A stretch of DNA of 64,000 nucleotides from the NCBI GenBank assembly GCA_963795835.1, contig CAWCJC010000008.1, positions 1-64,000 on the forward strand, in the 5' to 3' direction. Below are positions 41,198 through 49,979 of this stretch, one piece after another. The notes under the pieces were generated by a model. The model did not search any database, was not told the origin of the DNA, and was given only the letters and a program-made list of their open reading frames with translations. The first letter of the stretch is position 1; each line of letters opens with the position of its first letter. The translations under genes were made by a program, and so were the position numbers. This DNA comes from JALYXI01 sp963795835 (GTDB lineage Bacteria > Acidobacteriota > Terriglobia > Bryobacterales > Bryobacteraceae).

Positions 41198-41710
41198 TTA
41201 ACCCGTAACCAAGCGGATCTGCGCCGTGTGGTGCCGTCCATGCCATGAATACAAGTTCGCGGTTTTCACGAGAGTCATCACGCCCAACGCCGGGTGCCGG
41301 AATGTCCGCTTCCACTGCTCAGAGCTAAGGGAACGCAACAAGTGATTCCATCGCTCATGCAGCGCCTCCAGCAATACCAGTGAAACCTCCGGAGGGGTTA
41401 GACGATTGTCCGCCAACTCCGCCCACTTATCTTCCGCATAGGGCTTGATCAGCGGCTCTTCTTCCGTTAGCGCCAATTTGAATCGCGTATAGCTCTGCAT
41501 GTGGCTTTCGGGCAGATGATGAACCACCTGCCGCACGGTCCACCCGCCCTCCCGGTACGGCGTCTCCCACTGTTGCTCATTGAGCCCGCGAACGGCATCA
41601 CGGAGCCGCGCGGGAGCAGCCTGGATATCATCGATCCAGCCCCGTAAGTCAGCTTCAGTAGGGTTCACAACAGCTTCGAATTTGCCGATTGGATACTGCC
41701 GGTCCGTCAT
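41198..41710 (-). CDS. DinB/YfiT-like putative metal-dependent transferase
   Basis: A four-helix-bundle protein of 170 residues of the DinB superfamily, YfiT branch. The metal-binding His triad is visible: His in VRQVVHHLPESH and two in YSWHGRHHTAQI. Typical marks include IGKFEAVVNPTEADLRGWI at the start. YfiT-like enzymes are bacillithiol- or other thiol-dependent transferases; the cosubstrate in acidobacteria is not known. It starts four bases after the stop of the repaired membrane protein at 41714, so the two are probably one transcript. Confidence 0.85.
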   Translation of the reverse strand: MTDRQYPIGKFEAVVNPTEADLRGWIDDIQAAPARLRDAVRGLNEQQWETPYREGGWTVRQVVHHLPESHMQSYTRFKLALTEEEPLIKPYAEDKWAELADNRLTPPEVSLVLLEALHERWNHLLRSLSSEQWKRTFRHPALGVMTLVKTANLYSWHGRHHTAQIRLVTG

Positions 41711-41713
41711 CGG

Positions 41714-42119
41714 TTATCTCCGTCTCACCCTGCGAGATCCCCCAGGCCAAGCTCCCACAAAAGCCACAAACGATCCGATGATCAGAATCCCCGCATTCTT
41801 CCATTGCCCCGGACTTTCAAACGAATACCCCAAACCGTAAAAGAATCCCTTTCCCGAGCAGTATGAAGACCACGAAGGCGAACAAGAACAGCAACGCCCG
41901 TAACCGCCCCGCTATTGCGAGCAATACGAGTACCAAACCCAGCACCCCAAATCCAATCAGCCAAGCCGCCAAATTCTTCTGGTCCCAAGGTAGCCACCCC
42001 AAATGCAAATCCAGGTCTCCGCTGAGCAGGGTCACCGCGGCCACTGCCAGCGCCATCGCGCACAGGATCGCCTCAAAAATCCAGCTATAAACACGCAAAA
42101 CGCCTCGAATCAAATTCAC
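41714..42119 (-). pseudogene. small multi-pass membrane protein, broken by one frameshift
   Basis: From 42119 a frame of about 90 residues shows three hydrophobic segments (AILCAMALAVAAVTLL, LIGFGVLGLVLVLLAIAG, LLFLFAFVVFILLGKG) and ends at 41817. Removing one base in the GGGAAAGGG run near 41847-41849 changes the tail to KGFFYGLGYSFESPGQWKNA, then GILIIGSFVAFVGAWPGG and SRRVRRR, stopping at 41714. That tail has a coherent extra membrane helix and a positive C-terminus, far more natural than the truncated form. The repaired protein is about 134 residues. I do not recognise a family. Confidence 0.65.
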
Positions 42120-42182
42120 TCTTGCGGTCCCCTTTCTCGAAAACGAAACTGTCAGTCTATCAAGCTTGGTTGCTATGTGCTG

Positions 42183-42212
42183 TTGATTCCATCATTTCCG
42201 AAGCATTACAAT
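42183..42212 (+). promoter_or_regulatory. possible sigma-70 promoter upstream of hrcA
   Basis: TTGATT (42183-42188) and TACAAT (42207-42212) are separated by 18 bases, close to the -35/-10 consensus. Transcription would begin near 42219, giving a leader of about 20 bases before the GTG at 42239. No CIRCE inverted repeat (TTAGCACTC...GAGTGCTAA) is visible beside it. Confidence 0.45.
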
Positions 42213-42238
42213 GGAACCAAGAGGTTACAAAGACGACA

Positions 42239-43291
42239 GTGCAGCGGCAGGAAGAAGCTTTGCGTCCGCGGGAGCGCGAAATTCTGCTCTCCATCGTGCG
42301 ATCGTATATTGAAAACGGCGAACCTTTGGGCTCCCGCACGCTTTCAAAGCTGACCGAGCTCAAGCTTAGCCCCGCTTCCATTCGAAATGTCATGGCGGAT
42401 CTCGCCGATGGCGGCTATCTTTATCAGCCCCACACCTCTGCCGGCCGAATCCCTACCGATAAAGCCCTGCGCCTTTACGTTTCCACCATTACCACGCGCC
42501 CGGAACCCGGCACGCACGATGCCCGCCTGATTGCCGGTCTGGTCAGTGAGCTAAGCGGCTTCACGTCCGTCGAAGCCTGCATTCAACGGACCAGCCAGGT
42601 GCTTGCGGAGATGACGCGAAATTGCGGAATCGCCGCCGCCCTCCCAGGGACGGATCAGGAACTGGAACACATTGAGCTGATCGGCCTCTCCGACCGCCGC
42701 GTGCTCATGGTCCTCGCCACGCGCGACCGCGTGGTCCGCAACCGTGTCGTTGCTGTTGATCACGTGATGACGCCTGACGATCTCAACAGCCTTCGGAATT
42801 ATGTAAACCGGAACTTCGCCGGTTGGAAGCTGAGCGACGCCCGCCGCGAACTCCTCCGCCGCATGGAAGAAGAACGCGCCGAATACGACGCCGTTCTTCA
42901 ACAGCTCAACGTTCTCTACGCCAAGGGCCTGCTCGACGTCGACCTCGAACCCTGGATCCATATGGAAGGCGCGTCGAATCTTGTGGGCCTCGATCTTCAT
43001 CTCACTAGAGAGCGCATGCGGGACTTGTTTCGCGCGCTTGAGGAAAAGAAACGTGTGCTGGAATTGCTGGATCGTTTTCTCGAGGATTCCAGCCGGCAGG
43101 TCGGCGTTCACATCGGTCTGGGAGACGCGCACCCGGCCATGAAAGAACTTGCCCTGATTGGGATTTCGCTTCCTTTGCCGGGTGGTTTGCAAGCCCGGAT
43201 CGCGGTATTGGGGCCGGTCCGCATGCATTATGAAAAAGTAGTCGCTTCGGTGCTTCATTTGGGCCAGGCGTTCGAACGCGCCCAGCTTTAG
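42239..43291 (+). CDS. hrcA: heat-inducible transcription repressor HrcA
   Basis: HrcA of about 350 residues. The N-terminal winged helix is clear: LRPREREILLSIVRSYIENG, EPLGSRTLSKL, LSPASIRNVMADLADGGYL and QPHTSAGRIPTDKALRLYV. The GAF-like and dimerisation parts follow (DRRVLMVLATRDRVVRNRVV, IGLGDAHPAMKELALIGISL). HrcA represses chaperone genes through CIRCE operators. A GTG at 42239 is preferred; the open frame reaches 42122 but the extra 39 residues are unlike HrcA and overlap a probable promoter. AAGAGG lies 14 bases upstream, a wide spacing. It heads hrcA-grpE-dnaJ. Confidence 0.93.
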   Translation: MQRQEEALRPREREILLSIVRSYIENGEPLGSRTLSKLTELKLSPASIRNVMADLADGGYLYQPHTSAGRIPTDKALRLYVSTITTRPEPGTHDARLIAGLVSELSGFTSVEACIQRTSQVLAEMTRNCGIAAALPGTDQELEHIELIGLSDRRVLMVLATRDRVVRNRVVAVDHVMTPDDLNSLRNYVNRNFAGWKLSDARRELLRRMEEERAEYDAVLQQLNVLYAKGLLDVDLEPWIHMEGASNLVGLDLHLTRERMRDLFRALEEKKRVLELLDRFLEDSSRQVGVHIGLGDAHPAMKELALIGISLPLPGGLQARIAVLGPVRMHYEKVVASVLHLGQAFERAQL

Positions 43292-43331
43292 TCGTTCAAT
43301 CCAGAAATCCTCTTGTTACCCTTAAATTGCC

Positions 43332-43922
43332 GTGAATCCAGAAACTAACAATCCGAGCGTTGCTGATATGCAGCCTGACAATTCCAAAACCGGTCAAGGT
43401 GCCGGTTATTCCAATCACACAAATCAAGTCGAGGATGTCTCTGGAGTTCAACTTGCCTCCGAAGTGACCGATCTTACGGCTGAGCGGGACCAGCTTTTAC
43501 GGGAAAAATCCGACCTGCAGGATCGCGTCCTTCGCCTACAAGCCGAGTTCGACAACTTTCGCAAACGCAGCGAGCGCGACCGCGCTGATTTCTCCCAATA
43601 TGCAGGCATGGAAACGATTCGCGAGATCCTTCCCGTGCTGGACAATTTCGATATCGCGCTGAAAACCGAAACGCAGGATAAGCATTACGCGAAAGGCATC
43701 GAACTGATTCATCAAAAAATGTTCGACAGCCTGAAAAAACTTGGCCTCGAGCCGATTGATACCGCGGGCCAGCCCTTCGACCCCCACATTCACCAAGCCA
43801 TTGAGCAGGTCCAGACCGGCGACGCTCCGGACCATCACATCTTAAGCGAATTCCAGCGGGGCTACCGTTTCAAGGGCAAGCTTCTCCGCCCCTCCATGGT
43901 AAAAGTCGCCGTCCAGCCTTAA
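43332..43922 (+). CDS. grpE: nucleotide exchange factor GrpE
   Basis: GrpE of 196 residues: a polar disordered N-terminus of about 45 residues, a long coiled coil (LTAERDQLLREKSDLQDRVL, then RLQAEFDNFRKRSERDR), and the beta-domain with EPIDTAGQPFDPHIHQAIEQ and GYRFKGKLLRPSMVKV. It releases ADP from DnaK. The start is a GTG; an ATG 12 codons later is possible. It is 40 bases after hrcA and 15 before dnaJ, with no dnaK between them. Confidence 0.95.
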   Translation: MNPETNNPSVADMQPDNSKTGQGAGYSNHTNQVEDVSGVQLASEVTDLTAERDQLLREKSDLQDRVLRLQAEFDNFRKRSERDRADFSQYAGMETIREILPVLDNFDIALKTETQDKHYAKGIELIHQKMFDSLKKLGLEPIDTAGQPFDPHIHQAIEQVQTGDAPDHHILSEFQRGYRFKGKLLRPSMVKVAVQP

Positions 43923-43937
43923 CCGTACATTCCTTCC

Positions 43938-45056
43938 ATGCCAGTGACTAAACGCGATTATTATGAGGTTCTGGGTGTCGCCCGCGATGCCGATGACAAC
44001 CTGATTAAAGCCTCTTACCGCAAGCTCGCGATGCAATTCCATCCCGATCGCAATCCGGAGGACCGCAGCGCCGAGGAGAAATTCAAGGAGTGTGCCGAAG
44101 CCTATTCCGTGCTGTCGGATAGCCAGAAGCGCGCCACGTACGATCGTCATGGCCACTCCGGCGTCCAGCAGATGGAACAGGGCGGCGGCTTTGACACCAA
44201 TGGGTTCGATTTAGGCGATCTCTTCAACCAGTTCGGCTTTGGCGACATTCTGGGCGGCCGGGGCCAGCGCGGCAGCCGCGTTATGCGCGGTGATGATGTT
44301 CGGTACGACCTCACCATCGATTTCGAAAATGCTGTCTTCGGCATGACCGCCGAAATTCAAGTTCCCCGCCATGAAAAATGCGGCCGTTGCGATGGTCAGG
44401 GCGCGGAACCCGGCAGCGGAGTCACCACCTGCCCACAATGCAAGGGCAAAGGCGAAATGTTGTACCAGCAGGGCTTCCTCTCCGTCCGGCGCACCTGTAA
44501 CCAATGCGGTGGCGCGGGCAAGGTCGTCCGCAATCCGTGTCACGATTGCCGGGGCCAAGGCATGGTCCAGGTCAATCGCAAACTGAAAGTGACCATCCCG
44601 GCCGGCGTAGCCGATGGTAATCGTCTTCGCCTGGCGGGCGAAGGCCAACCAAGTCCAAACGGCGGCCCCAGCGGCGATCTCTACGTTTTTCTAAAAGTCC
44701 GCGAGCACCCGTTTTTCGAGCGCCACGAAAACGACCTGCATTGCACCATACCCGTCAATATCGCGCAGGCCGCTCTGGGCGCTGAAATTGAGGTGCCCAC
44801 GCTTGGCGCGCCAACTATGCTCAAGATTCCCGAAGGCGCGCAAACGGGGACGCAGCTTCGGCTGAAGAAGCAGGGAATTGCTCAAGTAAACGGCCATTCG
44901 CGGGGCGATATTGTCGTTCACCTGCAGGTGAGTACGCCCTCAAAGCTCTCGCGCGAACAACGCAAGCTTCTCGAACAATTGCGCGACACGCTTCCCGCCG
45001 AAAATGCACCTGCGGAAAAGGGAATCTTCGAACGCGTTAAAGACTACTTTGCATGA
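43938..45056 (+). CDS. dnaJ: chaperone DnaJ
   Basis: Full-length type I DnaJ of 372 residues: J-domain with DYYEVLGVARDADDNLIK and HPD (FHPDRNPEDR), a Gly/Phe-rich linker (FDTNGFDLGDLFNQFGFGDI), the zinc domain with four CxxCxGxG repeats (CGRCDGQG, CPQCKGKG, CNQCGGAG, CHDCRGQG), and C-terminal substrate domains. It delivers unfolded proteins to DnaK and stimulates ATP hydrolysis. The stop overlaps the next gene's ATG by four bases. Confidence 0.97.
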   Translation: MPVTKRDYYEVLGVARDADDNLIKASYRKLAMQFHPDRNPEDRSAEEKFKECAEAYSVLSDSQKRATYDRHGHSGVQQMEQGGGFDTNGFDLGDLFNQFGFGDILGGRGQRGSRVMRGDDVRYDLTIDFENAVFGMTAEIQVPRHEKCGRCDGQGAEPGSGVTTCPQCKGKGEMLYQQGFLSVRRTCNQCGGAGKVVRNPCHDCRGQGMVQVNRKLKVTIPAGVADGNRLRLAGEGQPSPNGGPSGDLYVFLKVREHPFFERHENDLHCTIPVNIAQAALGAEIEVPTLGAPTMLKIPEGAQTGTQLRLKKQGIAQVNGHSRGDIVVHLQVSTPSKLSREQRKLLEQLRDTLPAENAPAEKGIFERVKDYFA

Positions 45057-45775
45057 GCGCGAACGCGGTCGCCGCAATCCGCCCTACCCACGCCACTGAT
45101 ATTTACCCGATCTACGCCAACTGGAAAGGTATCGTCCCTTTCCCTCCGGGGCCTCTTCTCTGGAGCGTCGGCGGCGCTACGCTGGAAGAATTCCTGGTGG
45201 TCGGAGACGCCTGGTGCCAACTGATCAGCCGGTTTACGCCGGAAGATGCGACCGTCGTTGACATCGGCTGCGGCTGCGGCAGAACCGCCAGATTTCTCAT
45301 GAATAACCCGTGGGTCAAACGCTACATCGGCTTTGACGTGATCCCGAGTAACATCGAGTGGTGCAACAACTTTCTGGCTCCGGCATGGCGCAATCATTCC
45401 GCCGAATTCCACCATTTCGATCTCTATAGCGGCGAATACAATCCCGAAGGCGAGATCAAGACGACGGATTTGAAGTTCCCGTGTCAGGATGGCGGAGCCG
45501 ATGTCATCATAGCTGTCTCTGTGTTTACGCATCTCTTGGAAGCGGATGCGAAACACTACCTGAAAGAAAGTCGCAGAATCCTAAGCGGCCGGGGACATGC
45601 AATCTTCAGCATCCACACCCAAGTCGTCGAAGGAAAAGCTTTTCAAGGTACGGAAGCCAGAATCGACGTGAGCCTCGACTATTTCCTGCAAGTCGCAAAA
45701 GAAGCCGGATTGCAGGAAGCGGCTCGACACGACGATTTGGCGGGTCAGCAAGTTCTGATCTTCCGCAGAATGTAG
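45053..45775 (+). CDS. class I SAM-dependent methyltransferase
   Basis: A protein of 240 residues with the SAM-binding motif VVDIGCGCGRTARFL, the second-strand acid in YIGFDVIPSNIEW and a motif-IV-like ADVIIAVSVFTHLLEADA. It looks like a small-molecule or lipid methyltransferase. No substrate domain is recognisable. Its ATG overlaps the dnaJ stop by four bases, so it is co-translated with the chaperone cluster, perhaps only by position. It converges with the CDF transporter. Confidence 0.85.
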   Translation: MSANAVAAIRPTHATDIYPIYANWKGIVPFPPGPLLWSVGGATLEEFLVVGDAWCQLISRFTPEDATVVDIGCGCGRTARFLMNNPWVKRYIGFDVIPSNIEWCNNFLAPAWRNHSAEFHHFDLYSGEYNPEGEIKTTDLKFPCQDGGADVIIAVSVFTHLLEADAKHYLKESRRILSGRGHAIFSIHTQVVEGKAFQGTEARIDVSLDYFLQVAKEAGLQEAARHDDLAGQQVLIFRRM

Positions 45776-45790
45776 TATCTCGCCTAAATT

Positions 45791-46687
45791 CTAGTGATGG
45801 TGATGATGATGTCCGTGCAGCGGTCCGACTGCAATCACACACCCTTCGCGCGACACCAAACACCCCACATGCTCGAATTGCACCGTGGTGTGTCCAATCA
45901 GGAAATCGTGCTCGAGCAAGTGGTTTATTCCTCTTAGAATCGCATCGCTCTCTGACGGCGGCTTGTCCTCGATAACCACATGGCAACTCATCGCCCGGCT
46001 GTTCGATCCCAGATTCCAGATATGCAAGTCATGCACATCGAGCACACCGGCCACTCCGCGCAGAGCTTCCTCCACGTCTCGGAGACTCAATCCCCGAGGC
46101 AAGCCCTCCAGCAGAATATTGAGCGATTCCTTCGTTACATCCCAGGCCGTATAAACAATCAATGCCGCGATACAAATAGACAAGATCGCATCGATGCGCA
46201 TTGCCCCTGTAAAGTAAAGGATTATCCCACCCAGCACAATTGCTGCTGACCCCATCAGATCGCCGAGCATATGCAAAAATGCCGCGCGAATATTGATGTC
46301 GTTGTGCCGTTCCCGGCTCAGTCCGAGCATGACGCCGCCGTTCAGCAGAATCCCCAATGTCGCCACGCCGATCATCACTAGCGGTTGCACGGGCTCAGGA
46401 TTCAGTAACCTCTGCCAGGCTTCCCAAAAAATCCAAACGGAAAGCACGATCAGCGTTAGGGCATTGATAAACGCCGCCAACACACCTGCCCGTTGATAAC
46501 CGAACGTCTTCACATGGTCGGCAGGCCGTCCCTGAAACCACACGCCCAGCGCCGCGAGCAGCAATGCGAGCGCGTCGGTCGCGTTATGTCCCGCGTCGGA
46601 CAACAGCGCCAGGCTATGCGATCGAATTCCGGCCACCACTTCGACGGCGACAAACAAACAAGTCGCCACCAGTGACCAGCTCAACAC
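45791..46687 (-). CDS. cation diffusion facilitator (Zn/Co/Cd exporter) with His-tail
   Basis: A CDF transporter of about 298 residues with six membrane segments. The metal-site helices are LLSDAGHNATDALALLLA (Asp, His, Asp) and the later FLHMLGDLMGSAAIVLGG, and the cytoplasmic dimer domain carries VHDLHIWNLGSNSRAMSCHV. The protein ends in GPLHGHHHHHH, a natural six-His tail. The N-terminus is uncertain: the frame upstream of the TTG at 46687 reads HSHSHAPATGKV, a His-rich stretch normal for CDF proteins, back to a stop at 46740 without any standard start codon. The real start may be non-standard or disturbed. Confidence 0.88.
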   Translation of the reverse strand: MLSWSLVATCLFVAVEVVAGIRSHSLALLSDAGHNATDALALLLAALGVWFQGRPADHVKTFGYQRAGVLAAFINALTLIVLSVWIFWEAWQRLLNPEPVQPLVMIGVATLGILLNGGVMLGLSRERHNDINIRAAFLHMLGDLMGSAAIVLGGIILYFTGAMRIDAILSICIAALIVYTAWDVTKESLNILLEGLPRGLSLRDVEEALRGVAGVLDVHDLHIWNLGSNSRAMSCHVVIEDKPPSESDAILRGINHLLEHDFLIGHTTVQFEHVGCLVSREGCVIAVGPLHGHHHHHH

Positions 46688-46734
46688 CTTACCGGTCGCG
46701 GGAGCGTGAGAATGACTGTGCGTAAACGGAGCCT

Positions 46735-48105
46735 CTACCTAGATTGTAAGGCTCTGTAATGCCGGAATAACAAAGCACCGCCAGCCAGCAACAAACAGCA
46801 TGTCAGACAAAGCTTCACCTCAAACGCCGCCACGGAAGTAATCGCGCGCGAGGGTACAAACGCAACACAGGTAGCGACTAATGTCGCTGCAAACCCACTC
46901 ACTGCGGCGAACTGTACCGCGCGCCGCCCCAAATAAGTTAGCTCCGCCCCAAACGCAACCCGAAATAACGATCCAAAAATGTATAGGTACGCCAAATTTT
47001 GAAGCACCACCGCCACATCCAGCAGTGTTAAATAAGCCTCCTTCACGGTGGCGCCGGCGAAGCTCATAGCCAGAATACCTGTCGAAAGTCCCCCAAAGGC
47101 CAACAGCGCCTTGTAAGGCGTCCCGTAACGCGCATGTATGTCACCCAAGGCCGGCGGCAGATATCGGTCCAGCCCGCTCACAAAGATCATTCGCGCTGAC
47201 CCGGCCACCCAAGCCGATACGGACCCCGCAATCGATCCAACCAGCAGCACCCCTAACGGCGCCACGATCCATCGCAGACGCAGCGGTTCAGCCATGCGCC
47301 CAATGGCCTGCAGGTCACCCTGGAGCACCGCAATCTCTTTTGGCGGCATAGCGGTCAGGATCGAGAGTGTAGTGCCCACATAAAGCAGGCCTGAAATTAA
47401 GGCCCCCCAAACAACCGCTCGCGGCAGCATCCGGCGCGCATCCACGATTTCATCCCCCATTACTGCTCCCAACTCCAGCCCAACGAGCGCAAAGCAAATC
47501 ACGCCGAATAAGGACACCACCTGCCAGTCATCCTGATGAATCACAAAGCTGCTCACGCCGAAGTCCTGATGCTGCCGCACCGCCGTCAACCCGCCCAGCC
47601 CCATAAGCAGCAGCGCCAGCCCCAAAGTAATCGCGCCGCCAAAGTTGTTGATCCATTTGCCAAACTTCAGGCCGCGCACATTTGCCCAGATCGTCACCCA
47701 AAGTAAGGCCACCGTAACCAGGAAGAAGTAGGTGCGATTCTCTCCTATCCCTTGCACCGCCGAACCCGCGAAATACGCCGATATCCCACCCAAATAAAAC
47801 AGAAGCGTCGGGACGAAAAACAAGCTGTTTGTCCAATACAACCAGCCGCAAAGGAATCCGTGAAAATCGCCGAAGGACCGCTTCGCCCAAAGATAAGGAC
47901 CGCCCTCCCCCGGCATATGGTGCGCCAACTCGATCACCGCTATCCCCTGCGGAATGAAAAAGAGTAACAGCGCCCCCAACCAAAGCCAGACCGTCCCGCG
48001 CCCGTTTGAAGCGATCACCGGCACGACATTTAGATTCACCACCGCCACAACCGCAAGCAGCGTGAGGTCCCGCGTCTTTAACGCCCGTCTTAGTTGTCCG
48101 CTCAT
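46735..48105 (-). CDS. APC-superfamily amino acid permease
   Basis: A 12-helix transporter of 456 residues. Helix 1 has the unwound GRGTV region, followed by MPGEGGPYLWAKRSFGDFHG and GFLCGWLYWTNSLFFV, all typical of the amino acid/polyamine/organocation superfamily. It imports an amino acid or amine with a cation. Its ATG faces the ABC-exporter gene, with 44 bases between start codons. Its stop overlaps the His-rich upstream extension of the CDF frame. Confidence 0.9.
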   Translation of the reverse strand: MSGQLRRALKTRDLTLLAVVAVVNLNVVPVIASNGRGTVWLWLGALLLFFIPQGIAVIELAHHMPGEGGPYLWAKRSFGDFHGFLCGWLYWTNSLFFVPTLLFYLGGISAYFAGSAVQGIGENRTYFFLVTVALLWVTIWANVRGLKFGKWINNFGGAITLGLALLLMGLGGLTAVRQHQDFGVSSFVIHQDDWQVVSLFGVICFALVGLELGAVMGDEIVDARRMLPRAVVWGALISGLLYVGTTLSILTAMPPKEIAVLQGDLQAIGRMAEPLRLRWIVAPLGVLLVGSIAGSVSAWVAGSARMIFVSGLDRYLPPALGDIHARYGTPYKALLAFGGLSTGILAMSFAGATVKEAYLTLLDVAVVLQNLAYLYIFGSLFRVAFGAELTYLGRRAVQFAAVSGFAATLVATCVAFVPSRAITSVAAFEVKLCLTCCLLLAGGALLFRHYRALQSR

Positions 48106-48149
48106 TGTGGCCGTTTCTGGCGTCCGTCGATCATACTAAAGGTGTAAGC

Positions 48150-49979
48150 ATGGCTTCTGACCGCCGCAAGGTACTCACTTTCCAAACGCTGCTCAAACCC
48201 CATTGGAGAGCTTTAGTACTCGGGCTATTAGCCGTAATTGGCGAGGGAATCGCGGACCTGCTGCAACCGTGGCCTCTCAAAATAGTTCTCGACAATGTAA
48301 TCCGCACCAAACCCGGAACCGGCTGGCTGAATGACTTCATTTACCATTCCATCGGCCAGGACCGCCTCCACATTCTGCGATACGCCGCCGCCGCCGTTCT
48401 CGTGATTGCCATCTTTGACGCCCTTTGTTCCTACGCCGAAAAATTCATCACCACCAGCGTTGGCCAACGCGTCATGCACGATCTTCGCAGCACCCTGTAT
48501 TCTCATATCCAGCGTCTCTCTCTCGCTTATCACGATCAAAAACGCACGGGGGATATGATCAGCCGGGTCACGACGGACATCGATTCCGTCCAGAGCTTCA
48601 TCACCAGCGGCTTGCTAAGCGTGCTGGTGAACTGCATCACGCTGGCTGGCATGATCGGCGTGATGTTCTATCTGAACTGGCGATTCACCTTGATCGCCCT
48701 CTCCGTAATGCCGGTTCTTGGCGTTCTGGTTTATACGTATACCCGCAAGATTAAGAAGGCCTCCCGCGAACTTCGGAAGAAGGAGGGCGAAATTGTTTCG
48801 AATATTCAGGAGATGATCACCTCTATTCGAGTGGTCCGTGCGTTCGCGCGCGAAGATTATGAGCAACGCCGTCTGGAAGCGGAAAGTTTAGAGGGTGTGG
48901 ATCTTGCGCTCAAAGCGCGCAGCCTGAAAGCTACCTTGGCACCGCTGGTCCAAGTCACCGTCGCTGTCGGAACCGGTCTGGTGCTCTGGTTCGGAGCCAA
49001 CATGGTGCTCGATGGGAGCCTTTCCGCCGGCTCCCTCATTCTCTTCATCTTGTATCTGGGCAAGATGTACAAGCCCATGCAGGAGCTTTCGAAGCTTACC
49101 GACTCATACGGGAAAGCAACAATCGGTTACGAGCGAATCAAAGAGTTGCTCGAAACCACCAGCGAGGTCCGGGACCTTCCTGGAGCCAAGCGCGCCCCTA
49201 AGCTTAAAGGTCAAATTGAGTTTCGGCACGTCAACTTCAGTTATCAGCCGGAACGCCCCATACTCCGCGATGTGAGCTTCAAGATTGAGCCTGGCCAGGT
49301 AGCCGCCTTTGTCGGACAAACCGGGGCGGGGAAGAGCACCATTGTCAGTTTGATTCCCCGCTTTTACGATCCGGTCTCCGGCGAAGTCCTTTTTGACGGT
49401 ATCGATGCAAAGAAATTGAGGCAGAAATCTCTGCGGCAACAAATCAGCTTTGTTCTGCAGGAAACCGTCCTGTTCCACGCGCCCATCTTCCAAAACATCG
49501 CCTACGGAAGGCCCGAGGCTACGCGGGAAGAAATCCTTTACGCCGCTAAGCTAGCCAACGCCGATGAATTTATCGACAAGATGCCTGAGGGTTACGACAC
49601 TATGGTCGGCGAACGCGGCGTTACACTTTCGGGCGGCCAGCGCCAGCGCATTGCTATTGCTCGCGCTGTGATCCGCAACTCTCCGATTCTGGTCATGGAC
49701 GAACCAAGTTCCGGGCTTGATGCTCAGAGCGAAAAGCTGGTTTTCGACGCTTTGGATAAATTGATGGTTGGCAAGACTTCAGTGATCGTGGCGCACCGCC
49801 TCTCCACAATCCGCAATGCCCATGTAATCTTCGTTTTGAAAGACGGGGCGATCATCGAACACGGAACTCACGACCAACTCTGCGCGCTGGATGGCGAGTA
49901 CGCTTTGCTGGATAAAATTCAGAGTCCGCCGGAAGAAGAAGCTACAGGCCTTTTAGTTCCGCGATTCGCCGCTCCATAA
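48150..49979 (+). CDS. ABC exporter, fused permease-ATPase (MsbA/lipid-multidrug type)
   Basis: A half-transporter of about 609 residues: six membrane helices in the first 320 residues, then the ATPase with Walker A VGQTGAGKSTIV, Q-loop SFVLQETVLF, signature LSGGQRQRIAIARAVI, Walker B ILVMDEPSSGLDA and switch His in VAHRLSTIRNAH. It would dimerise and export lipids, drugs or peptides. The ATG at 48150 is preferred because AAAGGTG lies just upstream; a start at 48105 would overlap the divergent permease. It converges with the next gene, overlapping it by 38 bases. Confidence 0.92.
   Translation: MASDRRKVLTFQTLLKPHWRALVLGLLAVIGEGIADLLQPWPLKIVLDNVIRTKPGTGWLNDFIYHSIGQDRLHILRYAAAAVLVIAIFDALCSYAEKFITTSVGQRVMHDLRSTLYSHIQRLSLAYHDQKRTGDMISRVTTDIDSVQSFITSGLLSVLVNCITLAGMIGVMFYLNWRFTLIALSVMPVLGVLVYTYTRKIKKASRELRKKEGEIVSNIQEMITSIRVVRAFAREDYEQRRLEAESLEGVDLALKARSLKATLAPLVQVTVAVGTGLVLWFGANMVLDGSLSAGSLILFILYLGKMYKPMQELSKLTDSYGKATIGYERIKELLETTSEVRDLPGAKRAPKLKGQIEFRHVNFSYQPERPILRDVSFKIEPGQVAAFVGQTGAGKSTIVSLIPRFYDPVSGEVLFDGIDAKKLRQKSLRQQISFVLQETVLFHAPIFQNIAYGRPEATREEILYAAKLANADEFIDKMPEGYDTMVGERGVTLSGGQRQRIAIARAVIRNSPILVMDEPSSGLDAQSEKLVFDALDKLMVGKTSVIVAHRLSTIRNAHVIFVLKDGAIIEHGTHDQLCALDGEYALLDKIQSPPEEEATGLLVPRFAAP

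Noticed and set aside
42120..42240. CIRCE operator for HrcA
   Set aside because: No TTAGCACTC...GAGTGCTAA-like inverted repeat is present in this stretch.
42551..43258. Minus-strand open frame of 235 codons inside hrcA
   Set aside because: hrcA motifs on the other strand are unmistakable; the antisense frame has no family features and arises from codon bias.
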